This document shows positions 15,597 through 24,318 of a DNA stretch of 64,000 nucleotides, piece after piece. The translations under genes were made by a program, and so were the position numbers. The stretch is from Chitinophaga qingshengii. Its GTDB lineage: Bacteria > Bacteroidota > Bacteroidia > Chitinophagales > Chitinophagaceae. The DNA is taken from contig NZ_JACVFC010000006.1 in NCBI RefSeq assembly GCF_014529935.1, positions 310,001-374,000 of the forward strand, given 5' to 3'. The first letter of the stretch is position 1. The number at the start of each line of letters is the position of its first letter. The notes beneath the pieces are model-generated. The model saw nothing but the letters and a program-made list of their open reading frames with translations, searched no databases and had not been told where the DNA came from.

Positions 15597-17789
15597 TTAA
15601 ATATTAAACCAGTACACCAGCTTTAACACCAACGCCCTGTTCTTTACATAAAATGGTTCCGGCAGATAGTTATCGGTATATACAATAAACAAATCGGAAG
15701 CAGGACGATACCGCCACTGGAAGCGGGTATTCACGTTCATGTTCTTCTGCTGTTCGTTATACTGCATAAAGCCGGTGAAAAATAGTGTATTCGTCATCGT
15801 TACATCCACCCGGGGGCCCACCAGCCAGAAAGAGTTTTTCCCCCAGGGCTGTGGTAAGCGGATATCATTATAGTTGGCACTCAACGCTATGCTCACATAT
15901 GGCTGGAAACGATATCCCAGCTCTGCATTGGTCATCAAACGGGTACCGCCTTCGTAATAACCACCATAACGGGCAGAAAACGCATAGGTAAACAAACTCT
16001 GAGGCTTGGACACATAATCCGCCCCCACCGTATTCCAGCTATGCCGGGTACCGGTATGCAGACTATCCTTACCGGTATTCGTAGGATCAAAAGGATTCAG
16101 CAATTGGATAAACGTATTGGAACTCCAGATATTCAACGTATTACGCTTGCGGAAAACGATACCATAATTCAGCATCGTTTCATTATCGGTACGATGGAAA
16201 TCTTCATTCAAAAACCAGGTGCCCGTTACCTGCGGACCATGGCTCAACACCGGGCCCGACTGCGGAAAGAAAAGCCGGGTTACCTGTGGCATCAGCTTGA
16301 TATAACCCTGCCGCGGCACATACCCTACTTCGGCATTATAGTTACGCCCTACATATTCATGCTGCCAGCTGATGTTCCACACCTTACTGGTGTATTGCAG
16401 GTTGGCCGCATGAGCAAAGTCATGCCCGCTTTTACCCGGACTATAAGATTTCAGCAACATCGCTTTACCCGTCCAGAAGTTATTGGAAGAAGCCAGGTTA
16501 TACTCCAGTCCCATGTTGCGGTTATAGCGGGAATAAACCGGCTTATCTACCTCCTTGGCAGGATCATAATTCAGCGACTCTTTGTTGATGAAGATAAACC
16601 CGAGATTGGAGCGGGAAAACACCCGTCGCTGTAAAGCCGCCACCGTAAAGTTCTGTGCCGGCAAACCAGTCTCCTCCTGTTTTCCGGTTTGCATATTCAT
16701 GATACCCAACCGCCAGTCCTTGTTCAACTTACCACTTAAACGGGCGCCGAAATGAATAGGCACCCCTCCCAAACCTATACGCCGGGAGAAGAACGGCCGG
16801 ATAGTGCTATAACCGAAGTTGGAAAACTGATCTCCGTTTTCCAGGAAAAACTGCCGCTTCTCGGGGAAAAACAACTCGAAACGGTCCAGGTTGGTTACCT
16901 GCTTATCCACATCTACCTGGGAAAAATCCGGGTTCACGGTCAGGTCCAGGTTCAGCGAGGAAGTCACTGCTACCTTGGCATCCAACCCTACGTCCCGGCG
17001 AAATTTACCGGGCGTTCCCTTGTTGTAATCTTTCACCACACCGCCCAGCAGATACGGTATCAGGGAAATATTAGGTCCTGCTGCCGGCGGTACCGTATCC
17101 CAGTCGAGGCTACCGGTGTATGCCAGCGACGCCGTGGCAAACTGTCGGGGAACAGGCGCCCAGGCCGATTTCTCCGTAGTCTTAAGATCATTGCGGCTGA
17201 AGTTGATGCCCCAATGTGTGATGCCTTTTTTATAACGGATGGTCTTAAACGGAATAGCGGCTTCAAAAACCCATCTGTCCTTATAATTCTTTACAATGGA
17301 AGTCCATTTGTTATCCCAGCTCAGATCCACTTTACCGCCATCATACATCAAACCGTCCCATTGCGCCCCTGCGGCATTGGCGCCGAAAGAGAAACCATTG
17401 GTCTGGTCATCGAAAGGGTCCATAAAGAGCAGGAAGTTATCATTCTTCAGAAAAGCAAAATCACGTCTCAGCGACTCTACCATATAAGGACCGGCGTCGG
17501 GCGTGTAGCTCTCTACCAACAGATAGATATGCTGCTGATCGTAGGTCATACGCACATCCGTACGCAGCCTCGCTGCGCTGGTATCCATCGGCAGCACCAT
17601 ATGAAAATTGGTGGCTACATCTGCATCCTGCCAGGCTTGTTCATCAATGACACCATCCACTTTTACGGGCGACGAAGCTCTCTTTATCTTCAGATGGTAT
17701 GACTCGTTTTTCTTTAGCTGCTGCGCCTTTGCTGTTACTGCTATGGATACACAGCACAGAAGACACAAAACACGTGGAATAATACGCAC
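15597..17789 (-). CDS. CBM9-like/DUF5916 outer-membrane-associated protein
   Basis: This large exported protein has a CBM9-like domain at about residues 35-230 (SPVKVDGVIDEQAWQDADVA) followed by a DUF5916 region rich in alternating beta strands that ends in an aromatic terminus (LVYWFNI), as in outer-membrane beta-barrels. Family members are widespread in Bacteroidota and their biochemical role is not settled. The frame is open to a TTG at 17825; GTG 17789 is preferred because it gives a compact signal peptide (RIIPRVLCLLCCVSIAVTAKA). It lies downstream of a GH20 gene across a 200-bp double hairpin and may be separately transcribed. Confidence 0.8.
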   Translation of the reverse strand: MRIIPRVLCLLCCVSIAVTAKAQQLKKNESYHLKIKRASSPVKVDGVIDEQAWQDADVATNFHMVLPMDTSAARLRTDVRMTYDQQHIYLLVESYTPDAGPYMVESLRRDFAFLKNDNFLLFMDPFDDQTNGFSFGANAAGAQWDGLMYDGGKVDLSWDNKWTSIVKNYKDRWVFEAAIPFKTIRYKKGITHWGINFSRNDLKTTEKSAWAPVPRQFATASLAYTGSLDWDTVPPAAGPNISLIPYLLGGVVKDYNKGTPGKFRRDVGLDAKVAVTSSLNLDLTVNPDFSQVDVDKQVTNLDRFELFFPEKRQFFLENGDQFSNFGYSTIRPFFSRRIGLGGVPIHFGARLSGKLNKDWRLGIMNMQTGKQEETGLPAQNFTVAALQRRVFSRSNLGFIFINKESLNYDPAKEVDKPVYSRYNRNMGLEYNLASSNNFWTGKAMLLKSYSPGKSGHDFAHAANLQYTSKVWNISWQHEYVGRNYNAEVGYVPRQGYIKLMPQVTRLFFPQSGPVLSHGPQVTGTWFLNEDFHRTDNETMLNYGIVFRKRNTLNIWSSNTFIQLLNPFDPTNTGKDSLHTGTRHSWNTVGADYVSKPQSLFTYAFSARYGGYYEGGTRLMTNAELGYRFQPYVSIALSANYNDIRLPQPWGKNSFWLVGPRVDVTMTNTLFFTGFMQYNEQQKNMNVNTRFQWRYRPASDLFIVYTDNYLPEPFYVKNRALVLKLVYWFNI

Positions 17790-17866
17790 AGTTTGGTTAT
17801 TATGGGTTGAACGAACAAAATACAAAAAAGCAAAAACGCTGTCAGAGAAAATGGATGACCGGTAAA

Positions 17867-18030
17867 TAGTGCTCGCAAAGATTTATAAGAAAGCAAAGAT
17901 CTTTTTTAATATTAATAAGAAAGCGAAGGAGCGAAGACCAACATTCGATCTTCGCTCCTTTGCTTTCTTATTATATTCGCTTCAATAACCTTCGTGCTCT
18001 TTGCTTTCTTATAAATCTTTGCGAGCGCTA
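17867..18030. repeat. Nested double inverted repeat between GH20 and DUF5916 genes
   Basis: Outer arms at 17871-17899 and 17998-18026 are 29 bp and perfectly complementary. Inner arms at 17914-17937 and 17949-17972 are 24 bp with one mismatch. The arms are built from short repeated words (GCAAAG, AAGAAAGC). The outer arm runs into the GH20 stop codon at 18028-18030, so the hairpin would form at the 3' end of that mRNA. Confidence 0.9.
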
Positions 18031-20637
18031 GTTCCGGTTGTTTTTCAGCTGTGATGTCGGCTGCGGCACTTTCACGGTAGTAGTGCGGCTGCTGCGGCCA
18101 CGGGTATTGAATACCCTTACTTTCAGTATTTTACCGCCTGCCTGAACAGGACCATTGTAAACGGGGCTTTTTATCGTAGGCTCTTCACCGTTAGTAGTGT
18201 AACGGATCACCAAACCAGGCATCTGCACATTTACTTTTGCCACACCTTCTTCTACAGATACACCTGCAGTAGGAATACGCCAGTTGTAACCACCGTTGTA
18301 GTAGTCCAGCCGCGGCATTTCACGTTTGCCCATTACATTGGAGAATACGCTCCAGGCCTGTGCATACAAAGCGTCTGCTTTAGCAGGATCTTTTTCAGTC
18401 GCCCAGGCAGGGTCCTGCGCCCAAGCCCTTTCTGCCAGCCCCAGGAGTTTAGGCAGCATCATATATTCCATACGATCGGAATTAGTCACCGTTTCGCTCC
18501 ACAACAAACCTTGCAGACCGCGGATATTGGATTGACCGAAACCAGTCAGCTTGTCCTTGCCTACAAACGTCTCCGGAGTTACGGGATTTCCCCTGCCATC
18601 TACCTTGGAATTTTTGTAGTAATCGAAAGGAATGAAATAAAATGGTTTATCCACATCTACGAAGCCACCCCAGTAAAAGCCAGGCTCATCAAAGGATTTC
18701 ATGGCAGCCATGTCAAAGTAGAAGTTGCTTACACCGGACAGGATTATTTTATAACCTGCGTTAGCCAAACGATAGGACAGATCTTCCTGACCACCGCCAA
18801 TCACGTTATTCCATACGTTGAGCTGGAAATTATCGTTGGCAAAATCGGGGTTTGGAATGCTCGCCGCCGCGCCATCGATGGTGGTTTTACGCATACCGGC
18901 TTCTTCCCATCCGGCTGTTTCCAAGCCACGGGCCTTCAGCAGATCATTCACTTTGCGGTAGTAATAGTACCAGAGATCATTCACATCTTTCACGCTCTTG
19001 TCCTGTTGCATGAGCGCCAGGCAGGCAGGAGATTTTTCAAATACGCCGTGAGGTACTTCGTCGCCGCCCATATGCACCGCCGTCAGCGGAGCGCCGGCTT
19101 CTTTATACATAGATTGCAGTTCTTCCACTACCTTATCCAGGAAACGGTAGGTAGAAGGCAATGCTACGTTCATCACGTTATCGTTCCAGTTTTGAACGGA
19201 GCGGTATTGAGATTTATCTTCCAGGTCGGAGAGCAGGTATTCTTCCGCCTCTTTGTCTTTACCCGCTGCTTTCAGCTTGTAATAGCGGGCTTCCATGGAT
19301 TTAACCGCAGCACGGGCATGACCGGGCGTTTCTATTTCGGGCAGTACGCGTATATGCCTTTCCGTTGCATAGCGTAATACCTCGATAAAATCTTTGCGGG
19401 TAAGGTATCCGGAACCGGCAGCGTTGCTGGTATCGGGACCGGAGCCGTAGGAAGGCGGCAGCATATTTTTCCAGTCGGTGCTGTGGCCGCGTTTAGCGCC
19501 CACCTGCGTCAGTTCAGGCAGGGAAGGAATTTCCAGGCGCCAGCCTTCATCATCGCTGAAGTGGTAGTGTAATACGTTCAGTTTATACAGGGCCATCACA
19601 TCGAGGATCCGTAACAGATCACGTTTGTTGTGATAGTTACGGGCCACGTCGATCATAAAGGCGCGGTAGTTAAAGCGCGGATGGTCGCTCACCTGTACGG
19701 TGGGTATGCTAACGGACTTCTGTGCACCGGCCCATGCAGCAGGCGCTATCAGGGACTTCAGGGACTGGATGGCGTAAAACGCGCCTTCATCGCTGCCGGC
19801 AGTGATTTCCACGCCTTCAGGGGATACCTTCAGCGTATAGGCGTTGGCGGCCAGGTTTTTATCTACCAGGAAGCTAACGGTTTTCTTACCGGCAGCGCGT
19901 TTACCCAGCAGGGTAGTCATCTCATTTTCCAGGAACTTACCGGAAGCGGCCAGTTCAGCATCTGCTTTAATCACCGGAGGAGCGTCCAGCAGCAGGTTTC
20001 CGCCGGAGGCGGTAACCGACACAGGAGTCGGGAAAATCAGCGGAAGCTGCGCAGCAGGAATATCCTTCACGGCTGCATTCTGTTTAAATATATCCGTTGG
20101 CGTTATAACGGCTGTTTTATCACCGGGATAACGCATCAATTGTTTCGCAGTAGTAGAAGGACGGATGGTATAGTCCTTAATCGGCAGCCCTACTTCTTTC
20201 TGGTCGTCCCATACGAGGTATAAACCGGCTGGCGCGTCGGTGAAGTTAACGGCCCAGGCATCCCCTACGATGTTCAGTTTCAGGGAATCTCCCGGTGCAA
20301 TACCTTTAAAACCTTCCGCAGGCGTGAAGCGGAACAGGTCACCGTTAATATGCTCCACTTTTACATGCCCGGGCAACTCTCCGCCTTTCACTTCACGGAT
20401 GAAGTTAAAATACAGTTCCCAGCCTTTGGCAGGAAAAGGTTTGTCGCTGTTGTTAACAAAGGTGAAGGTGGACAGGAAATTGGCCTTCCCCTGATAATTA
20501 TTTTCTCCTACTTCCCAGCTGGTTTTCAAGCGGGCGGCGTCGAAAGGAACGGCTTTCCTGGCCTGGGAAAACACAGCAGTGCTGGTAAGCAACAGTCCCG
20601 TTGTCATGAGTTTCCCTAAAAACTTATGCCTGATCAT
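18028..20637 (-). CDS. Secreted beta-N-acetylhexosaminidase, GH20
   Basis: This 869-residue exported enzyme removes terminal GlcNAc or GalNAc, for example from chitin oligosaccharides or glycoproteins. A signal peptide (MTTGLLLTSTAVFSQ) precedes a CHB_HEX-type N-terminal domain (about 30-180), a GH20b domain (about 190-320) and the catalytic barrel, which starts FNYRAFMIDVARNYH. The Asp-Glu catalytic pair is in AVHMGGDEVPHG, used in substrate-assisted catalysis. A small C-terminal CHB_HEX_C-like domain (about 780-860) is present. It fits the glycan-foraging picture given by the fucosidases, but is a separate unit. Confidence 0.95.
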   Translation of the reverse strand: MIRHKFLGKLMTTGLLLTSTAVFSQARKAVPFDAARLKTSWEVGENNYQGKANFLSTFTFVNNSDKPFPAKGWELYFNFIREVKGGELPGHVKVEHINGDLFRFTPAEGFKGIAPGDSLKLNIVGDAWAVNFTDAPAGLYLVWDDQKEVGLPIKDYTIRPSTTAKQLMRYPGDKTAVITPTDIFKQNAAVKDIPAAQLPLIFPTPVSVTASGGNLLLDAPPVIKADAELAASGKFLENEMTTLLGKRAAGKKTVSFLVDKNLAANAYTLKVSPEGVEITAGSDEGAFYAIQSLKSLIAPAAWAGAQKSVSIPTVQVSDHPRFNYRAFMIDVARNYHNKRDLLRILDVMALYKLNVLHYHFSDDEGWRLEIPSLPELTQVGAKRGHSTDWKNMLPPSYGSGPDTSNAAGSGYLTRKDFIEVLRYATERHIRVLPEIETPGHARAAVKSMEARYYKLKAAGKDKEAEEYLLSDLEDKSQYRSVQNWNDNVMNVALPSTYRFLDKVVEELQSMYKEAGAPLTAVHMGGDEVPHGVFEKSPACLALMQQDKSVKDVNDLWYYYYRKVNDLLKARGLETAGWEEAGMRKTTIDGAAASIPNPDFANDNFQLNVWNNVIGGGQEDLSYRLANAGYKIILSGVSNFYFDMAAMKSFDEPGFYWGGFVDVDKPFYFIPFDYYKNSKVDGRGNPVTPETFVGKDKLTGFGQSNIRGLQGLLWSETVTNSDRMEYMMLPKLLGLAERAWAQDPAWATEKDPAKADALYAQAWSVFSNVMGKREMPRLDYYNGGYNWRIPTAGVSVEEGVAKVNVQMPGLVIRYTTNGEEPTIKSPVYNGPVQAGGKILKVRVFNTRGRSSRTTTVKVPQPTSQLKNNRN

Positions 20638-20909
20638 GTTTAGAATAAATTAATAACGATAAAAATGAATGCTACAATGGTTATGAATACAGGTGGATAG
20701 AAAATGGCATTGGTCCCGGTCATATCTGGCTCCATCCACGGCATCCGTGTAATATAAAACCAATCTCCCACAAATGCAAATAAGCGTAAATCACGCCCAC
20801 AGGGCAACAATCCGTTACACTGTGTTGTTAATCGATTGCAAAATAGTCGCATACGCCGGCGGATAATTTTTTTTAACTTTAGTAGCTAACGATTAAACGA
20901 TTTATTTTT

Positions 20910-22502
20910 ATGGCAAAAGCGTTTATTGGATATTCGATTGCGAGCCTGGTACTAATCATTGGTCTTGGATTCTTTTTTCCCTGGGTTTACTGGTTGCTTA
21001 TTCTTGTCTTGCCGCTCATTATCATGGGGGTGATGGACATGATGCAGACCAAACACGCGATTATCCGCAACTACCCCATTTTCGGGCGGATGCGCTACTG
21101 GATGGAGGCTTTGCGCCCCAAGATTTACCAGTATTTTGTAGAAAGTGATATTGATGGCAGTCCGGTGAACCGGGTAGATCGCTCCACTATCTACCAGCGC
21201 GCCAAACGGGAGCTGGATTCACAGCCTTTTGGCACCCAGTTCAACGTATATGCAGAAGGGTATGAATGGATGGCCCATTCCATACAGCCGCATGATTTTG
21301 AATCGATGAACAAAGACCCCCGGGTAGTAATTGGCGGGCGTGACTGCCGGCAGCCCTATTCTGCCAGCATTTTCAACGTAAGCGCCATGAGTTACGGCTC
21401 GCTCAGTTCCAATGCAGTAGAGGCCCTGAACGGCGGCGCCAAAATCGGCAATTTTGCCCATAATACCGGTGAGGGTGGTATCAGCGATTTCCACCTGAAA
21501 CAGGGCGGAGATATCATCTGGCAGATTGGTACCGGCTATTTCGGTTGCCGGGAGGACGATGGTAATTTCTCTGAGAAGCTGTTTGCCGAGAAAAGTGTGC
21601 TGCCACAGATAAAAATGATAGAACTCAAACTCTCACAGGGCGCTAAGCCCGGCCATGGCGGCATTCTGCCGGCAGCCAAAAACACGCCGGAAATTGCCGC
21701 TATCCGTCACGTGAAACCTCACACCACCGTCTACTCTCCCCCTTACCATAAAGCATTCAACAGTCCGCGTGAAATGATGCTTTTTATTAAAAAGCTGCGT
21801 GAACTGAGCAATGGCAAACCAGTGGGTTTTAAGTTGTGTATCGGCCAGCACCGTGAGTTTTACGCCATCTGTAAAGCGATGATGGAATCAGACATCTATC
21901 CCGATTTTATTACCATAGATGGCGGTGAAGGCGGCACCGGTGCAGCGCCACCGGAATTCTCCAACTCTGTAGGGATGCCACTGATGGATGGACTAGCCTT
22001 CGTGCATGATACGCTGACAGGTTTCAACATCCGTCACCATATAAAACTCATCGCTTCCGGCAAAGTGCTGACAGGCTTTCACCTCCTCCGTGCGCTGGCT
22101 TTGGGCGCAGACACCTGCAACAGCGCCCGTGCCATGATGATGGCCCTTGGCTGCATACAGGCATTGTTGTGTAATACCAACCGCTGTCCTACCGGCGTAG
22201 CTACGCAGGATAAATGGCTGGCAGCCGGCCTGGTGGTGGATGATAAGAAACAACGGGTAGCCAATTATCACCGGGATACCATCGAAAGCGCCGTAGAACT
22301 GACCGCAGCGATTGGTCTGCCGGACCCGCATAAAATTACCCGCCGGCATATTTTCCGCCGGGTATTTATGAACCAGATCCGTACTTTTGAAGACATCTAC
22401 CCCAGCACGCCACAGGGTTTCCTGCTCGAAGGTCAGATACCGGACCACCTGAAGGAACAACTGGCGACGGTGCGGACAGACAGCTGGAATTTTGGAATAT
22501 AG
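20910..22502 (+). CDS. FMN-binding glutamate synthase family protein
   Basis: This 530-residue protein has one or two N-terminal membrane helices (about residues 5-45) followed by the FMN-binding barrel of the glutamate synthase large subunit. It has NTGEGGISDF, the glycine-rich TIDGGEGGTGAAPPEF, and the Cys-containing CNTNRCPTGVATQ. The glutaminase and GXGXG domains of full GltB are absent, so it is the stand-alone membrane type found across Bacteroidota and archaea; its true acceptor and ammonia donor are not established. It converges with the amidohydrolase gene with only 2 bp between them. Confidence 0.9.
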   Translation: MAKAFIGYSIASLVLIIGLGFFFPWVYWLLILVLPLIIMGVMDMMQTKHAIIRNYPIFGRMRYWMEALRPKIYQYFVESDIDGSPVNRVDRSTIYQRAKRELDSQPFGTQFNVYAEGYEWMAHSIQPHDFESMNKDPRVVIGGRDCRQPYSASIFNVSAMSYGSLSSNAVEALNGGAKIGNFAHNTGEGGISDFHLKQGGDIIWQIGTGYFGCREDDGNFSEKLFAEKSVLPQIKMIELKLSQGAKPGHGGILPAAKNTPEIAAIRHVKPHTTVYSPPYHKAFNSPREMMLFIKKLRELSNGKPVGFKLCIGQHREFYAICKAMMESDIYPDFITIDGGEGGTGAAPPEFSNSVGMPLMDGLAFVHDTLTGFNIRHHIKLIASGKVLTGFHLLRALALGADTCNSARAMMMALGCIQALLCNTNRCPTGVATQDKWLAAGLVVDDKKQRVANYHRDTIESAVELTAAIGLPDPHKITRRHIFRRVFMNQIRTFEDIYPSTPQGFLLEGQIPDHLKEQLATVRTDSWNFGI

Positions 22503-22504
22503 TC

Positions 22505-23260
22505 TTATAACTGATAAAGGGCACGGGCGTTATCGTGACAAATTTTCTCTGCCAGCGACAGCGGGAAATTTTTAGTAATCAGCTCCAGATCTGCCATTGC
22601 AAAGGGTTTAGGCGCCCTTGTCGATGGCAGGTCTGTCCCAAATACCAGTGCCGCCGGGTTAATGGCGGTAATTTGCCGCATAGCGGTGACTACATCAAAA
22701 TCGCAGCGGCTAAAGCCGGTAGCTTTTACAATAGCCCCTTTTTCCACCAATGGCAGCAGGTACTTAAAGCCCGCTTTAGACAATCCCAGGTGATCGATCA
22801 CGATTTTAGGGAGTTTATGCAGGGTGGTGGAAATACCGGGTAGTTGCCGGGAATCGATATACAATTCCACATGCCATTTCACCAGGTCATATACTCTTTG
22901 TCCTAATTCTTCGAGGTGACGGGTACTTTCTGAGCCGCCCCGCTGAACATTGAACCGCACTGCGCGTACACCCGCCTGATGAAGGGCAATAATCTCTTCA
23001 TCGGTGGTGTTCGCAGGTATCTGCGTAACGCCTGCGAAACCCGGTCCCAGTGTATCCAGGGCAGCCAACAGGTATTGCTGGTCGAAACCCTGAAAAGAGC
23101 CGGACACGACGGCGCCGCCGGTAACATTCAGATGGAGTGCTGCCACCTTTTCGCGGTAATCTGCTACGGTAAAAGTTGGAGGAACGTATCCCTGGTTAGG
23201 GATCAGGGGATAACGGGGGTCAATGATATGCAAGTGTGCATCGAAAACTGTGATAGCCAT
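22505..23260 (-). CDS. Amidohydrolase of the COG3618 (lactonase-like) family
   Basis: This 251-residue cytosolic TIM-barrel hydrolase has the metal-binding start FDAHLHIIDPRYPL, the His of VIDHLGLSK and a late Asp in VFGTDLPSTR. These features fit COG3618 enzymes such as L-fuconolactone and 2-pyrone-4,6-dicarboxylate lactonases. A sugar-lactone substrate is possible but cannot be fixed from sequence. A long inverted repeat separates its start from the pgl gene. Confidence 0.8.
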   Translation of the reverse strand: MAITVFDAHLHIIDPRYPLIPNQGYVPPTFTVADYREKVAALHLNVTGGAVVSGSFQGFDQQYLLAALDTLGPGFAGVTQIPANTTDEEIIALHQAGVRAVRFNVQRGGSESTRHLEELGQRVYDLVKWHVELYIDSRQLPGISTTLHKLPKIVIDHLGLSKAGFKYLLPLVEKGAIVKATGFSRCDFDVVTAMRQITAINPAALVFGTDLPSTRAPKPFAMADLELITKNFPLSLAEKICHDNARALYQL

Positions 23261-23276
23261 GATTTATGCTGATTTC

Positions 23277-23460
23277 GCTGATTAGCGGAGATTATGTTTT
23301 GTTGTTTGTCATTTGATATTTCTTATAATATAAAGTAACGGCTAATTATTGAATAAAAAATAACTTGTTTGGTGTCATATGTTACTCCCAAAGCCACAAT
23401 TATCTCAAGCTACCATCACTTCATCACTTAAACAACAAAACGCAATCTCCGCTAATCAGC
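23277..23460. repeat. Long intergenic inverted repeat upstream of the amidohydrolase
   Basis: Arms of 31 bp at 23277-23307 and 23430-23460 are complementary with about two mismatches; ATGATTT/AAATCAT words outside extend the pairing imperfectly. The 122-bp loop is AT-rich. It lies between the pgl stop and the amidohydrolase start. Confidence 0.85.
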
Positions 23461-23480
23461 AAAAATCATGACCATCACAG

Positions 23481-24206
23481 TTACAGTTCCATGGCCGATG
23501 CTGCCGCTTCGTCCACAAACCAGTGCAGTTCACCATCCTGCGGACGGATCAGCTGTGAAGGGTATTTATCTGCATCGAAAGTGCCTTCTATAACGCTTTT
23601 GAGCGTAAGTGCCTTATTGGCGCCGGTAGTCAGAAACAGTACGCAGGCGGCATCGTTTACGATAGGTGCAGTGAGGGTGATGCGGTACATGTCCTGTGCC
23701 GGGAGAAAAAAGGCTTTCACCCAGGCTTCTTCTTCATGTACCACGGCAGTACCGGGGAAAAGGGATAAGGTATGCCCGTCGTCGCCCATGCCCAGTAATA
23801 CCAGGTCGAAAGTCAGTTCTTCATCCTTGAAATATTTACGCAGTATTTGTTCATATTCCACGGCAGCCTGTTCGGGTGCGATATCCGTGCGCATCACATG
23901 GATATTTTCCGGTTTTACCGGCACTTTATCCAGCAGTACGTCGAAAGCCATGCGGGCGTTGTTGCGTTCATCTTCAAAAGGGACAGCCCGTTCATCGCCC
24001 CAGAAAAAATGGATTTTTTCCCAGGGAAGAATTTCGGCATAAGGAGCTTTAGCCAGCAACGCATATAATTGTTTGGGCGTACTACCGCCGGACAGTACGA
24101 AGGTGAACTTTTCCTGGTCCTGTAATACTTCCTGTATATAGTTGCTGATCCAGGCAGCCACGTTTTCACTGAGCTGGGCAGGATCTTTGGCGATGTGTAA
24201 TTCCAT
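23481..24206 (-). CDS. pgl: 6-phosphogluconolactonase
   Basis: This 241-residue enzyme hydrolyses 6-phosphogluconolactone, step two of the oxidative pentose phosphate pathway. It has the family signatures FVLSGGSTPKQLYALL, HFFWGDERAVP and LVLLGMGDDGHTLSLFPG. It is the last gene of the minus-strand gnd-zwf-pgl cluster, although a 25-bp-arm hairpin sits in the 112-bp gap after zwf and could lower its expression. Confidence 0.95.
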   Translation of the reverse strand: MELHIAKDPAQLSENVAAWISNYIQEVLQDQEKFTFVLSGGSTPKQLYALLAKAPYAEILPWEKIHFFWGDERAVPFEDERNNARMAFDVLLDKVPVKPENIHVMRTDIAPEQAAVEYEQILRKYFKDEELTFDLVLLGMGDDGHTLSLFPGTAVVHEEEAWVKAFFLPAQDMYRITLTAPIVNDAACVLFLTTGANKALTLKSVIEGTFDADKYPSQLIRPQDGELHWFVDEAAASAMEL

Positions 24207-24224
24207 AGTGCAGTAAATTATTAT

Positions 24225-24315
24225 TTACGCAAAAGCGCAAAGCAGCAAAGACGCAAAGAGCAATTAAAAAGTTAAAAAGATCTTTGTGTATTTGCTGCTT
24301 TGCGCTTTTGCGTAA
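24225..24315. repeat. Long inverted repeat between zwf and pgl
   Basis: Arms at 24225-24249 and 24291-24315 are 25 bp and perfectly complementary, and imperfect pairing continues into the 41-nt loop. The arms carry the same GCAAAG-type words as the repeats at 17.9 kb and 33.0 kb. It lies inside the pentose-phosphate cluster, 3 bp after the zwf stop. Confidence 0.92.
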
Positions 24316-24318
24316 GAC

